64,000 nucleotides of DNA from an uncultured Glaciecola sp. (lineage in GTDB: Bacteria > Pseudomonadota > Gammaproteobacteria > Enterobacterales > Alteromonadaceae): contig CAKZLI010000057.1 of NCBI GenBank assembly GCA_937125395.1, forward strand, positions 1 through 64,000, written 5' to 3'. Within the stretch, counting starts at the first letter, position 1. The number at the start of each line of letters is the position of its first letter. Positions 27,405-37,745 of this stretch are shown piece after piece. The notes under the pieces are model-generated. The model was given only the letters and a program-made list of their open reading frames with translations. It did not search any database and was not told the DNA's origin. A program made the position numbers and the translations under genes.

Positions 27405-28751
27405 ATGCAGCCCAACCATAGCGCACTTAGTCCAGCAAGAACAAGAATAACGCTATTCTTGCTCGCATTAATATATGTTTTTTCGTATATAGACCGTAAT
27501 TTGATTGCGATTGTAATTGAACCCATCAAGCAAGAATTTGGTGTGTCTGATACCGTGATGGGGGCAGTAAGTGGTTTGGCATTTGCTTTTTTGTATTCCG
27601 TTTTTAGTTTTCCTCTTAGCCGTCTAGCAGATAGTGGTGTCAATCGTAAAAATATCGTGGCTGTATGTTGTGGACTATGGAGTCTCGCAACAATGGCAAG
27701 TGGTATGGTGAGTCAATTTTGGCAATTTGTTATTTTTAGAATGACCGTTGCTATTGGTGAAGCTGGTGGTACTTCACCTTCCATATCAATGGTTTCTGAT
27801 TTATATCCCCCTCACAAGCGTTCATTTGCCATTAGTTTGTACATGCTTGGTCCACACGTGGGTTTACTTGCAGCTATGGCATTAGGCGGTTGGGTTGCAC
27901 AAGAATTTGGCTGGCGTGCAGTATTTATCTTTTTTGGTGCTCCAGGGATTGTTTTGGCCGCATTATTGTATTTTTTGGGTAAAGACCCTGGTATGGGTGT
28001 CTTTGACACTGAAGCAGAGCAAAAAGTAAGATTACAACCCAAAGGTAAGTTTTTAACTGATTTGCAAGACATTATCAAAATCAAAGGTTTCTTATACATC
28101 TGCATGGGTACAGCCATTGCCGGTATGGTCGGTTATGGCTATGGTATTTGGGCCCCAACCTTTATGGTCAGAAATTTTGACATGACATTGGCTCACGCAG
28201 GATTGTCATTTGGTCTAGCCAGTGGGATTTTTGCTGCAATAGGATCAATGTACAGTGGATATTATTGCGATAAGTTGTGCCAAAAAGACACTCGTTGGCA
28301 ACTACGTATGCCTGTTATTGGAGTCTTGTTGAGCATACCGTTTGGTTACGGATTTTTATTCTGGCCTACAGATGCCATTTGGTTACTTGGCGATATCAAA
28401 ATACCCCATGCAATTGTCTTTGCTGCCGGTTTTAGTTTCTTTAACAGTTGGTGGCCTACATTGGCTTTCGCCGCTGTTAGTAAATTGGTAAACAGTAAAC
28501 AACGCGCAACCAGTATTGCGATGTTATCGTTGTTTTTAACCTTATTTGGTGCCGGTATCGGTCCATTACTGACTGGTACTTTTAGTGATATCTTTTCACA
28601 GACCGATGCAGGTGATGGCCTACAATATGCCATTTTATTGATGTTGGTCACATTAGTATTTTCAGCATTGTTTTACTATAAAGCTATTGCGCCATATCAT
28701 AAACATATGACCGAAATTAGTGCTAACGAACAGTTAGCTGCACAGAATTAA
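27405..28751 (+). CDS. MFS transporter (spinster-like)
   Basis: 448 aa, about 12 TM; LLALIYVFSYIDRNLIAIVIEPIKQEFGVSDT. Confidence 0.92.
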   Translation: MQPNHSALSPARTRITLFLLALIYVFSYIDRNLIAIVIEPIKQEFGVSDTVMGAVSGLAFAFLYSVFSFPLSRLADSGVNRKNIVAVCCGLWSLATMASGMVSQFWQFVIFRMTVAIGEAGGTSPSISMVSDLYPPHKRSFAISLYMLGPHVGLLAAMALGGWVAQEFGWRAVFIFFGAPGIVLAALLYFLGKDPGMGVFDTEAEQKVRLQPKGKFLTDLQDIIKIKGFLYICMGTAIAGMVGYGYGIWAPTFMVRNFDMTLAHAGLSFGLASGIFAAIGSMYSGYYCDKLCQKDTRWQLRMPVIGVLLSIPFGYGFLFWPTDAIWLLGDIKIPHAIVFAAGFSFFNSWWPTLAFAAVSKLVNSKQRATSIAMLSLFLTLFGAGIGPLLTGTFSDIFSQTDAGDGLQYAILLMLVTLVFSALFYYKAIAPYHKHMTEISANEQLAAQN

Positions 28752-28816
28752 CACTACACTCTCGCTATTTAATTTATATTTAATTGTAAGACCATTAATA
28801 ACAAAAAGGAGTATTT

Positions 28817-29911
28817 ATGGCCACTACACAAGATTATCGCCTCGGTGATTATACTTTTCCACGCGGTTGGTTCATGATCGCTACTGCTGAAGAAATCAAT
28901 ACACACAAGCCTGTGGCTGTACGGTTTTTTGGTAGAGACTTTGCCTTGTATCGCGGACGAGCGACCGGCAGAGTCGTCTTACTTGACGCATACTGCCCAC
29001 ATATGAAAACTCACTTGGCTGCCGACAATGATACCTCTTATGTTATTATCGATGGCGGTGGCACTAATATCGAAGGGGATAGCATTCGCTGTCCTTACCA
29101 TGCTTGGCGTTTTGGGCCAGATGGTCAATGCGATGACATTCCTTATCATGAAGGACCTATTCCTAAAACTGCATGTATTAAATCCTGGCCTGTGGCTGAG
29201 AGCATGGGTGCAATTTGGATCTGGCATGATCCGGAAAATGGTGAGCCAGAATGGGATCATCCAAGTTTACCTGAATGGGACGATAAAGCCTGGGTACATT
29301 GGCGTTTTGATGATCTAGGCATCCTTGAACAACATCCTCAAGAAGTCATTGACAACATTTGTGACTACGGTCATCTTAGTCCGATTCATGGCTCTACGGT
29401 TGAACGTTACGAAAATGAATTTAGTGGTCATTTAGCCACACAGCGTCAATGTGGTCCACATCGAACCTTAGTGAGTGAAGATGGCGAAAGTCCAGTATTG
29501 CATACAGTGACGACTTACCATGGTCCTGGTGTCTTATTATCTCACTTGACAGGGTTTTATGAGTCTCACTTAATGATAGTCCATACCCCAGTTGAAGATG
29601 GTTCGGTCAAAGTGTGGCATGCCCTCTTGGTTAAATCACCAGGTGGTCACGCTGAAGCTACAGTTGAAGATGGTATTGCTGCGCGTCAATTCCAAGATGC
29701 AAGTAAAGCCGCTTTCATGCAAGATTTTCAAGTATGGGTGAATAAAGCACCGTGTCTGAATGGGTTGTTTTTACCTAGCGACGGCCCCTTTATGAAAGCG
29801 CGAATTTGGTACAAGCAATTTTATAACCCTAGAGCGCGTAAAGAAGAATTCCAGTCAAAAGTAGATGGAGTGTATGTACCAAAAGGTACGGTAGCTTATA
29901 CTCAAGATTAA
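28817..29911 (+). CDS. kshA: Rieske oxygenase, KshA-like 3-ketosteroid 9-alpha-hydroxylase oxygenase component
   Basis: 364 aa; Rieske CPHMKTHLA...IRCPYHAWRFGPDGQC; NICDYGHLSPIHGS and overall KshA-like layout. Confidence 0.88.
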   Translation: MATTQDYRLGDYTFPRGWFMIATAEEINTHKPVAVRFFGRDFALYRGRATGRVVLLDAYCPHMKTHLAADNDTSYVIIDGGGTNIEGDSIRCPYHAWRFGPDGQCDDIPYHEGPIPKTACIKSWPVAESMGAIWIWHDPENGEPEWDHPSLPEWDDKAWVHWRFDDLGILEQHPQEVIDNICDYGHLSPIHGSTVERYENEFSGHLATQRQCGPHRTLVSEDGESPVLHTVTTYHGPGVLLSHLTGFYESHLMIVHTPVEDGSVKVWHALLVKSPGGHAEATVEDGIAARQFQDASKAAFMQDFQVWVNKAPCLNGLFLPSDGPFMKARIWYKQFYNPRARKEEFQSKVDGVYVPKGTVAYTQD

Positions 29912-29949
29912 GGATTTCTTTTTATCCATAAACTGGATATACATTTGTT

Positions 29950-29983
29950 AAAAAAAATGCAGCTAATTAGCTGCATTTTTTAT
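29950..29983. terminator. bidirectional Rho-independent terminator
   Basis: AAAAAAATGCAGCT-AATT-AGCTGCATTTTTT between convergent genes. Confidence 0.88.
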
Positions 29984-29996
29984 TTAAAGTTAATTG

Positions 29997-32165
29997 TTAG
30001 AAGGTATAACTAACATCAATACCAAATGTTGCGGGATCTCCGTAATAGTTGATACCGCCGATAAATGCCCCTGTCGCATCCCCCATAGGTACACCGTTAA
30101 TGCGATATTCTTCATCTGCTATGTTCTTACCCCAAATTGATAGGTTCACGTTACTACCAGCTACCTCTTTTAACGAAATGCGTGCATTGAGTACAGCATA
30201 ACTTTCAACTCGCGTAAAATCAGCTGAAGGTTGATTATGATAGATAAAATGATCATCCACATAACTATAGTCAGCACCAGCGGTCAATTCACCTAAATCC
30301 GTGGTCGTACTGTAATTAAGTCCGATTGATAATTTATGCTCTGGACTGTATGGAAATTCTGCGCTATTAGTTAAATCATTCGGCTCACCGGTAGTGACAT
30401 CACGGGTCACAAATGAGTCATATTTTGGTCGCAAAAATCCATAATTAATATTTAATTGTAAATCATCAGACAGCGCTGCTATTAACTCTATTTCGGCACC
30501 AGTGACGGTAGCGGATCCGGCATTTTGAATATCAGAATAAGCGCCTAAAAACTCTGACAATTGCATGCCCGTTATATCATTATAAAATAACGCGATATTA
30601 GTTTGTAAGCGTTGATCTAACCATCTTGACTTAACACCTAATTCATAGGCAATGACTTCTTCTGGATCATATGGCTTTACCGCAATCGTAGCAGACGGTG
30701 CCTCACCATTAAAGCCCCCGGCTTTCCACCCTTGCGATATTTTAAAGTAGGTTTGCATATTATCATCTAGTGCATAATTTAATGAAGCCATAGCTGAAGT
30801 ATTATTCCAAGTATCACCGGCAGTTGTTCGCGGCAGAGGAAAGAAAAACGCAAAACTAAAATCATCTGGATGTTCTATATAAAAGGTCTTTTCTTCGGTT
30901 GTCCAACGTAAACCACCTGCTAGCACTAATTTATCAGTCAGATTGTATTCAGCATTAGCATATGCTGCTAACGAAGTCGCATCGACACCATAAAAATTAT
31001 TAACCGTACCGAAGCCTAAAATAAACGGATTATCTACATTTGACTCTTCATTAAGATAAAACAAACCGGATATATAATTTACATCATTAATATTACCAAT
31101 GAATTGTAATTCTTGCGACGTTTGTTGATGGTCAACGCGGCGTATAGTGTGAAAGCCCAACAAATCAAAGCCGTCATAATCACTACCGTCTTCATAATCA
31201 ATTTCTCGTACTGCCGTAATTGATTTAATCGTCAGTTCATCATTATAATCCCAAGTCGCTGTAACCGCGTGACCAGAACTTTGTGAACGGTCAAACTGCA
31301 CACCGTCTAATGCGGCGCTATTTTGCCGGCTTTTTGTATCATCAGGCATAGTCGCAGGAATATTAACCTGGCCCATCGATGGGGTATTATTTTTATCACT
31401 GTTATCATAGGTATAATAAAATTCTAAATTATCGCTATGTTCATACAAAATACCTAAACGCATAGAACTTGAATCAAGAGTTTTAAATTTTTTGACAGGT
31501 GCCGTGGGTGATAAGTTGTCATAAAAACCATCACGATCTTTAATGTTACCAGTAAAATTAGCACTTAATTTATCGTTAATTTGATTAGAATCAACCGTGG
31601 CATATAATTCTTTCATGCCATAGTTACCGGCTCCTAAACGCACTTCACCATTAAACTCACCACTGGGTTTGCGGGTGACAATATTCAGGGCGCCACCGAT
31701 GGTGTTTTTGCCGTATAGTGTCCCTTGTGGACCACGTAATACTTCAACGCGATCAATAGCAGCAACATCAAACAATCCCCCCACATTTTTAGACACAAAC
31801 ACACCATCGACATACACGCCAGTTGTCGGTTCCCAAGTGATGGCAGGGTTAATTGTCACCGAACCACGAATAGCAATGGTGGCTCCCGTGCTTCCTCCAG
31901 GTGTTTCAGAAATTTGCATATTGGGTGTATAAACGCTGAGGTCTTCAATATCTGTGATCCCTTTATCGGCAATTGCCTGACTATTAAATACAGACACCGC
32001 AATGGGTAGTTTTTGTAAATTTTGCACACGCTTTTGTGCGGTAACTTCTATGGTTTCTAAGCCTTCTTGTTTATCAATATTTTGTGATTGTGCTAAAGCT
32101 GGATAGGCCATATGTAATAATGCAATCGAAATTGCTAGATTTAATGGTTTTTTAGTATAGTGCAT
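29997..32165 (-). CDS. TonB-dependent receptor, candidate steroid uptake receptor
   Basis: 722 aa; signal peptide; LETIEVTAQKR, plug domain RVEVLRGPQGTLYGKNTIGGALNIVTRKP, C-terminal beta-strand ending in F. Confidence 0.93.
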   Translation of the reverse strand: MHYTKKPLNLAISIALLHMAYPALAQSQNIDKQEGLETIEVTAQKRVQNLQKLPIAVSVFNSQAIADKGITDIEDLSVYTPNMQISETPGGSTGATIAIRGSVTINPAITWEPTTGVYVDGVFVSKNVGGLFDVAAIDRVEVLRGPQGTLYGKNTIGGALNIVTRKPSGEFNGEVRLGAGNYGMKELYATVDSNQINDKLSANFTGNIKDRDGFYDNLSPTAPVKKFKTLDSSSMRLGILYEHSDNLEFYYTYDNSDKNNTPSMGQVNIPATMPDDTKSRQNSAALDGVQFDRSQSSGHAVTATWDYNDELTIKSITAVREIDYEDGSDYDGFDLLGFHTIRRVDHQQTSQELQFIGNINDVNYISGLFYLNEESNVDNPFILGFGTVNNFYGVDATSLAAYANAEYNLTDKLVLAGGLRWTTEEKTFYIEHPDDFSFAFFFPLPRTTAGDTWNNTSAMASLNYALDDNMQTYFKISQGWKAGGFNGEAPSATIAVKPYDPEEVIAYELGVKSRWLDQRLQTNIALFYNDITGMQLSEFLGAYSDIQNAGSATVTGAEIELIAALSDDLQLNINYGFLRPKYDSFVTRDVTTGEPNDLTNSAEFPYSPEHKLSIGLNYSTTTDLGELTAGADYSYVDDHFIYHNQPSADFTRVESYAVLNARISLKEVAGSNVNLSIWGKNIADEEYRINGVPMGDATGAFIGGINYYGDPATFGIDVSYTF

Positions 32166-32222
32166 TGTGTATTCCTTTTATTAATATTAATTTGATAGTG
32201 ACAAATTAATTTAACAATCACA

Positions 32223-32238
32223 TAGTCCTGATTGACTA
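32223..32238. promoter_or_regulatory. candidate steroid-regulon operator, site F
   Basis: TAGTCC-TGAT-TGACTA, 57 bp upstream of the TonB receptor start. Confidence 0.68.
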
Positions 32239-32251
32239 GTACAAAAAATAA

Positions 32252-32280
32252 TCAAAAAAAAAGACGCTCATTTGAGCGCC
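32252..32280 (-). terminator. Rho-independent terminator of the 32315-33751 gene
   Basis: Minus strand GGCGCTCAAATGAGCGTC followed by a T-rich tract. Confidence 0.75.
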
Positions 32281-32314
32281 TAAATATAAAACATTCACTA
32301 TATAAATTAAATAA

Positions 32315-33751
32315 TTAATCTGCGGTAACTTGAGCAACCATCATATCTTTAAATTGATCATGGTGTGGTGGTAGTAAACCCCACTCGCCTCGAGGATCAT
32401 GTTGTGGAGCGACAAATACCGTTCGAGCATGACTCAGTGCTTTAAAGCCCTCTATACCGTGATAATGTCCCATTCCAGATGCGCCTACCCCACCAAAAGG
32501 TGCGTCATGCATCGCAGCATGCATCAAACAATCATTAATTGATACGCCACCAGATGTTGTGTTAGCTAGCACAAGGTCTAGCTCGGCTTGATCCTCGCCA
32601 AAATAATACAAGGCAAGCGGTTTGTCACGTAAGTTAATATCATTAATCACATCATTTATATCATCATAAGGTAACAACACCGCAGCAGGACCAAATATTT
32701 CCTCTTGCATAATACGCGTAGATTTATTCGGTGCGATAACTAAATGAAGCGGTAGTCTTTTGTCTTGTGAGACACATGCTTGTAAATTATCAACGCTATG
32801 ACTGACACGTACGTCACTCTCAGCCTCTTGTGCTTGACTAAGCACATCAACAATTCGCTGACAATGCGCGGTATTAACAATAGGGACAACATCCACATTA
32901 TCAGTAATTACTGGAAACAAACTTCGATATGTATCTAGCATCAATGTCGCGGCTTGTTCTATGTGCGCTTTGGGGACATAAATAATGTCAGGACTGATAC
33001 ACAATTGTCCACCATTGTTGCTTTTGGCAATGGCGATGCGTTTGCATGTTTCGGCTAAATCACAACTATTACTGACTATAACAGGTGATTTGCCACCAAG
33101 CTCTAATGTCACTGGGACTAAATTCTGTGCAGCTGCTTGCATGATTTTTTTGCCCACTGAAGTACTGCCAGTAAATATCAGGTGATCAAATGGGAGGTGA
33201 CTAAATTCAACGCCAACATCAACCCCACCGATAACCACGCCGACAATTAATGGGTCAATTTCATTTGCAAAGACGGTTGCAATGGCTGCTGCAGTCTTAG
33301 GCGTAACTTCTGACGGTTTAAGTATTGCACGGTTACCAGCTGCAAGTACGCATGCTAACGGTGAAAGTAACGTATATAAAGGTGCATTCCATGTACCAAT
33401 AATGCCCACACTCCCCTTTGCTTGATATTCAATTCTTGCGGTACTTCCCAACTGGTCATATGGAGAAAATACTTGGCGATTATCACTCCCCATCCAGCTA
33501 TCTAGATTATCTCGGGCATATTTTAAACTCGCTAACGAACCGAGTATGTCATTCATGACAGAGAAACCTTGACTACGTCCTGCAAAATCGTCCTCCATTG
33601 CTGCGACAATAACTTGGTAATTAGCTACAACAACATCTATGATCTGCTGTAAACGTGCACGCCTTTGTTCACTACTGACATGTCGGTGTTGCATATGCTC
33701 TTGCTGTTGAGCATGTAATAATTCTGCCATTGAGCCAATCTGTTGGGTCAT
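32315..33751 (-). CDS. aldehyde dehydrogenase (coniferyl-aldehyde dehydrogenase-like)
   Basis: LELGGKSPVIVS, GGQLCISPDIIYV, QEEIFGPAAVLLPY. Confidence 0.92.
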   Translation of the reverse strand: MTQQIGSMAELLHAQQQEHMQHRHVSSEQRRARLQQIIDVVVANYQVIVAAMEDDFAGRSQGFSVMNDILGSLASLKYARDNLDSWMGSDNRQVFSPYDQLGSTARIEYQAKGSVGIIGTWNAPLYTLLSPLACVLAAGNRAILKPSEVTPKTAAAIATVFANEIDPLIVGVVIGGVDVGVEFSHLPFDHLIFTGSTSVGKKIMQAAAQNLVPVTLELGGKSPVIVSNSCDLAETCKRIAIAKSNNGGQLCISPDIIYVPKAHIEQAATLMLDTYRSLFPVITDNVDVVPIVNTAHCQRIVDVLSQAQEAESDVRVSHSVDNLQACVSQDKRLPLHLVIAPNKSTRIMQEEIFGPAAVLLPYDDINDVINDINLRDKPLALYYFGEDQAELDLVLANTTSGGVSINDCLMHAAMHDAPFGGVGASGMGHYHGIEGFKALSHARTVFVAPQHDPRGEWGLLPPHHDQFKDMMVAQVTAD

Positions 33752-33832
33752 AAGTGAGTTCCTTTATATAAATAGTAATGACACTGGTATCATTCATTAT
33801 CCACACGCTAATATATATATTAACGTCTTACC

Positions 33833-33848
33833 TCGTCCGATTGGACGA
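33833..33848. promoter_or_regulatory. candidate steroid-regulon operator, site C (perfect palindrome)
   Basis: TCGTCC-GATT-GGACGA, extended to 7-bp arms CTCGTCC/GGACGAG (33832-33849). Confidence 0.78.
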
Positions 33849-33923
33849 GCAAAATATCGCATTTTTACTAATACCCATTGCTTAATGCTAAATCAATTAA
33901 TTTAAGAGAGTCAAACTGCAGTT

Positions 33924-33939
33924 TAGTCCATAAAGACGA
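33924..33939. promoter_or_regulatory. candidate steroid-regulon operator, site D
   Basis: TAGTCC-ATAA-AGACGA, 64 bp upstream of the hsaB-like start. Confidence 0.72.
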
Positions 33940-34003
33940 TGATGCGACAACGCCTAGTTACGATACTTAGCAGACACAAATATGTTAATGAAGGTAACTT
34001 ACC

Positions 34004-34984
34004 ATGGCGCAAGCAGAATTTGATACTATCGCTTTTAGAAATGCACTGGGCAGTTTTACAACTGGTGTCACTATCATAACGGCCACCGCACCCGATGGCA
34101 CCCCTGTCGGATTAACCGCAAATAGTTTCAACTCGGTATCTTTGGATCCGCCCATGGTATTGTGGAGCTTGGCTAAAACATCCCTAAGTGTGGAAGCATT
34201 TAATGAGACAAAACACTGGAATGTGCATGTGTTGTCGCAAGATCAACAAGATTTATCGAATACGTTTGCCGCACGCGGTGAAAACAAATTTGAAGGAATT
34301 GCATTAGATAACGGCATTAGTGATGCGCCTTTATTACCCGATTGTAGTGCGCGCTTTCAATGCAAAAATATCGTCACGCACGATGGTGGTGATCATCTAA
34401 TCTATATTGGTGAAGTACTCAAATTTGACCAACAGACCTTACCACCATTAGTTTTTCAGCAAGGGCAATACGCCATGACTGCGCGTAAACCTTGGGAAGG
34501 TGTGGCAATATCTTCAGAGCCTAGCTCACCACAGTGCAGTTACAACGAAGATTTATTGGGATATCTGCTTGGTCGATCTCACTTTCAGATGCTGTTTCGT
34601 ATGCGCAAAGTATTTGACGAACAAGCCCACGAAGACTCACATTTTTTTGCATTGTCCGTGCTGAACATTCAAGCAAGCCTAAGCTTGGAGCAGCTCAACG
34701 ACCACATTGAATATACAGGCCACAGTTTAGCCGACAGTGATATTGAATTTTTACTTAATCAAGACCTTATTGAAATTTGCGATGGTGACCAGTATCAATT
34801 AACTGATCATGGACGTGAAACATCGTTGGTCCATATTGCACAAGCAAAAGCGATTGAAGAAGAGCTTATCGAAAAACTTGGTGCAGGTGATGTCATGGCA
34901 TTGAAACTACTGCTTAAGCGTTTGATTACTAGCACGGATCCAGGCCTTCCTGATTTATGGAAAACTCAGGAGCATACAAAATGA
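34004..34984 (+). CDS. hsaB: HsaB-like flavin reductase with C-terminal MarR-like winged-helix domain
   Basis: N-terminal flavin reductase domain (FRNALGSFTTGVTIITATAPDGTPVGLTANSFNSVSLDPPMVLWSL); about 150 extra C-terminal residues with a MarR-like pattern. Confidence 0.85.
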   Translation: MAQAEFDTIAFRNALGSFTTGVTIITATAPDGTPVGLTANSFNSVSLDPPMVLWSLAKTSLSVEAFNETKHWNVHVLSQDQQDLSNTFAARGENKFEGIALDNGISDAPLLPDCSARFQCKNIVTHDGGDHLIYIGEVLKFDQQTLPPLVFQQGQYAMTARKPWEGVAISSEPSSPQCSYNEDLLGYLLGRSHFQMLFRMRKVFDEQAHEDSHFFALSVLNIQASLSLEQLNDHIEYTGHSLADSDIEFLLNQDLIEICDGDQYQLTDHGRETSLVHIAQAKAIEEELIEKLGAGDVMALKLLLKRLITSTDPGLPDLWKTQEHTK

Positions 34985-35769
34985 GCGGAGTATATGAAGA
35001 GTTAGCAGCTGAGCTGGTTACAGCTCAACAACAAAGGCTAGCTGTTCCCCCCTTAATTCGTCGTTTTCCGGATTTAACCATCGATGATGCTTACCAGATA
35101 TCACTCGCTACCTTACGGCTTAAAACCCAATTAGGTGAAAAAGTCGTTGGCAAAAAAATTGGTGTCACCAGCGAAGCTGTACAAAAGATGCTAAATGTAC
35201 ATCAACCTGACTTTGGTTTCCTCACGGATGTGATGCACTATGCAGACGGCAGTAGTATTAGCCTAAAACAGGCTCAGTTGATTCAGCCTCGCGCTGAAGG
35301 TGAAATCGCATTTTGTTTAAAGCATGATATCAAAGGACCAGGTATCACCGCGCAAGATATTCTTGATGCTACCGAATGGGTCGCACCGTGTTTTGAAATT
35401 GTCGATTCACGTATTGAAAATTGGAATATTAGCATTGTAGATACGGTTGCTGATAATGCGTCATGCGGCGTATTTGTGATTGGTAAAGAACGCATTGATC
35501 CTACTTCCATTGATTTAGCGGCTGCACAAATGCACATTGCACATAACGGTCAACCGGCAGGCTCAGGTGTTGGCGCCGCAGTTCAAGGACATCCGGCACA
35601 AGCTGTTGCTTGGCTAGCGAATACCTTAGGCGAATACGGTATTGAATTTAAGCAAGGTGAGATTATTTTATCAGGCGCTCTTGCACCACTGATTGATGCA
35701 CAAGCAGGCGATGAATTCAGCATGACCATTGAGGGTTTAGGCTCTTGCTCAGTCAGCTTTTGTGATTAA
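34981..35769 (+). CDS. hsaE: 2-hydroxyhexa-2,4-dienoate hydratase, HsaE-like
   Basis: 2-keto-4-pentenoate hydratase fold: GKKIGVTSEAVQKMLNVHQPDFGFLTDVM, AEGEIAFCL. Start at ATG 34981 coupled to the hsaB stop. Confidence 0.9.
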   Translation: MSGVYEELAAELVTAQQQRLAVPPLIRRFPDLTIDDAYQISLATLRLKTQLGEKVVGKKIGVTSEAVQKMLNVHQPDFGFLTDVMHYADGSSISLKQAQLIQPRAEGEIAFCLKHDIKGPGITAQDILDATEWVAPCFEIVDSRIENWNISIVDTVADNASCGVFVIGKERIDPTSIDLAAAQMHIAHNGQPAGSGVGAAVQGHPAQAVAWLANTLGEYGIEFKQGEIILSGALAPLIDAQAGDEFSMTIEGLGSCSVSFCD

Positions 35770-35796
35770 CTTTCAACCCATTAGGGAAAGATAGAG

Positions 35797-36711
35797 ATGA
35801 AAAAAATTAAATGTGCCTTAATTGGTTCGGGCAATATCGGAACTGATTTATTATACAAGCTGCAACGCAGCGATATTTTAGAGCCTGTGTGGATGGTAGG
35901 GATTGATGAAAACTCAGAAGGTCTAGCCCGAGCCAAAGAACTTGGATTGAAAACCACCGCTGAAGGGATTGATGGCTTGATCCCGCATATAGAATCAGAT
36001 GATATCAAAATTGCATTTGATGCGACTTCTGCATATGTGCATGCTGCCAATTCAGCAAAGGTCAATGCTAAAGGCGTACTCATGATTGATTTAACGCCGG
36101 CTGCGATTGGTCCATATTGTGTACCTCCTGTTAATTTAAGCCAACTAGATAGTGCGGGCTTAAACGTCAACATGGTGACTTGTGGTGGCCAAGCTACAAT
36201 CCCTATGGTTGCAGCAGTATCACGTGTGCAAGCTGTCGAGTATGGCGAAATCGTCGCCACTGTATCCTCTAAATCAGTCGGTCCGGGTACGCGGCAAAAC
36301 ATCGATGAATTTACCCGCACCACGTCAGGGGCTGTTGAACAAATCGGCGGTGCCAAAAAAGGCAAAGCAATTATCATTATCAATCCGGCAGAGCCCCCAC
36401 TGTTGATGCGTGACACTATTCACTGCTTGACTGAGGAAGACCCTGATCAAGCAGCTATCACTGAGTCAGTGCACCAAATGATTGCTGAAGTACAACAATA
36501 TGTACCTGGCTATACACTTAAAAATGGTCCGGTGTTTGATGGCCGAAAAGTGTCTATTTTTCTAGAAGTAAAAGGCTTGGGCGATTATTTACCAACATAC
36601 GCTGGCAATCTTGACATTATGACAGCAGCAGCTGCGCGAACTGCAGAAATGTTTGCCCAACAGATACTCGACGGAACTGCGACTAATAATCAACAGGTAG
36701 GAGTAAACTAA
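35797..36711 (+). CDS. hsaG: acetaldehyde/propanal dehydrogenase (acylating), HsaG-like
   Basis: [51 protein letters not shown]. Confidence 0.93.
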   Translation: MKKIKCALIGSGNIGTDLLYKLQRSDILEPVWMVGIDENSEGLARAKELGLKTTAEGIDGLIPHIESDDIKIAFDATSAYVHAANSAKVNAKGVLMIDLTPAAIGPYCVPPVNLSQLDSAGLNVNMVTCGGQATIPMVAAVSRVQAVEYGEIVATVSSKSVGPGTRQNIDEFTRTTSGAVEQIGGAKKGKAIIIINPAEPPLLMRDTIHCLTEEDPDQAAITESVHQMIAEVQQYVPGYTLKNGPVFDGRKVSIFLEVKGLGDYLPTYAGNLDIMTAAAARTAEMFAQQILDGTATNNQQVGVN

Positions 36712-37745
36712 TGAATTTACAAGATAAAAAAGTCATCCTGCACGATATGTCGTTACGTGATGGTATGCATGCGAAACAACACCAAATTAGTATTGATCAA
36801 ATGGTCGCTGTGGCGACGGGATTAGACCAAGCAGGCATTCCGTTAATTGAAGTTACCCATGGCGACGGTTTAGGTGGTTCATCTTTGAATTATGGATTTC
36901 CAGCACATACCGATGAAGCGTATTTAAGTGCGGTTGTCCCCAAAATGACAAATGCAAAAGTTTCTGCATTATTAATACCAGGCATAGGCACTGTTGACCA
37001 TTTAAAAATGGCTTATGACCACGGCGTTAGTACCATTCGTGTGGCGACGCACTGTACTGAAGCCGATGTGTCTGAACAACATATCAGCGCAGCACGTAAA
37101 ATGGGTCTTGATACAGTTGGCTTTTTAATGATGGGACACATGATCAGCCCAGAAGAGCTACTTGCCCAAGCAAAACTGATGGAATCATACGGTGCTAATT
37201 GTATCTATTGCACGGATTCAGCAGGTTATATGCTACCGGATGATGTGACACAACGCATTGGTTTACTGCGCAGTGAGCTGGCAAACGATACAGAAATTGG
37301 TTTCCACGGACACCATAACCTAGGTATGAGTATCGCCAATTCACTTGCTGCTATCGAGGCTGGTGCAAAACGCATCGATGGTTCAGTCGCTGGACTAGGT
37401 GCTGGAGCGGGTAATACACCGCTTGAAGTATTTACTGCCGTTTTAGATCGCATGGGCGCGGATCATGGCATTGATTTATACAAAATAATGGATGTGGCTG
37501 AAGATCTCGTTGTACCTATGATGGATCAACCGATCCGTGTTGACCGCAACTCGTTGACCTTAGGTTATGCGGGTGTTTATTCTTCGTTCTTGTTATTTGC
37601 TGAGCGCGCCGAAAAGAAATACGGCGTCCCTGCCAGAGATATTTTACTCGAACTGGGTCGTATGAAAACCGTTGGCGGACAAGAAGATATGATTGACGAT
37701 ACCGCGATGACAATGGCAAAAGCACTTCAGGCCACGCAGGCTTGA
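36711..37745 (+). CDS. hsaF: 4-hydroxy-2-oxovalerate-type aldolase, HsaF-like
   Basis: [59 protein letters not shown]. Confidence 0.93.
   Translation: MNLQDKKVILHDMSLRDGMHAKQHQISIDQMVAVATGLDQAGIPLIEVTHGDGLGGSSLNYGFPAHTDEAYLSAVVPKMTNAKVSALLIPGIGTVDHLKMAYDHGVSTIRVATHCTEADVSEQHISAARKMGLDTVGFLMMGHMISPEELLAQAKLMESYGANCIYCTDSAGYMLPDDVTQRIGLLRSELANDTEIGFHGHHNLGMSIANSLAAIEAGAKRIDGSVAGLGAGAGNTPLEVFTAVLDRMGADHGIDLYKIMDVAEDLVVPMMDQPIRVDRNSLTLGYAGVYSSFLLFAERAEKKYGVPARDILLELGRMKTVGGQEDMIDDTAMTMAKALQATQA

Noticed and set aside
35781-36416. 211-aa minus-strand ORF opposite hsaG
   Set aside because: Shadow ORF antisense to a clearly recognised gene, low-complexity composition; no independent support.
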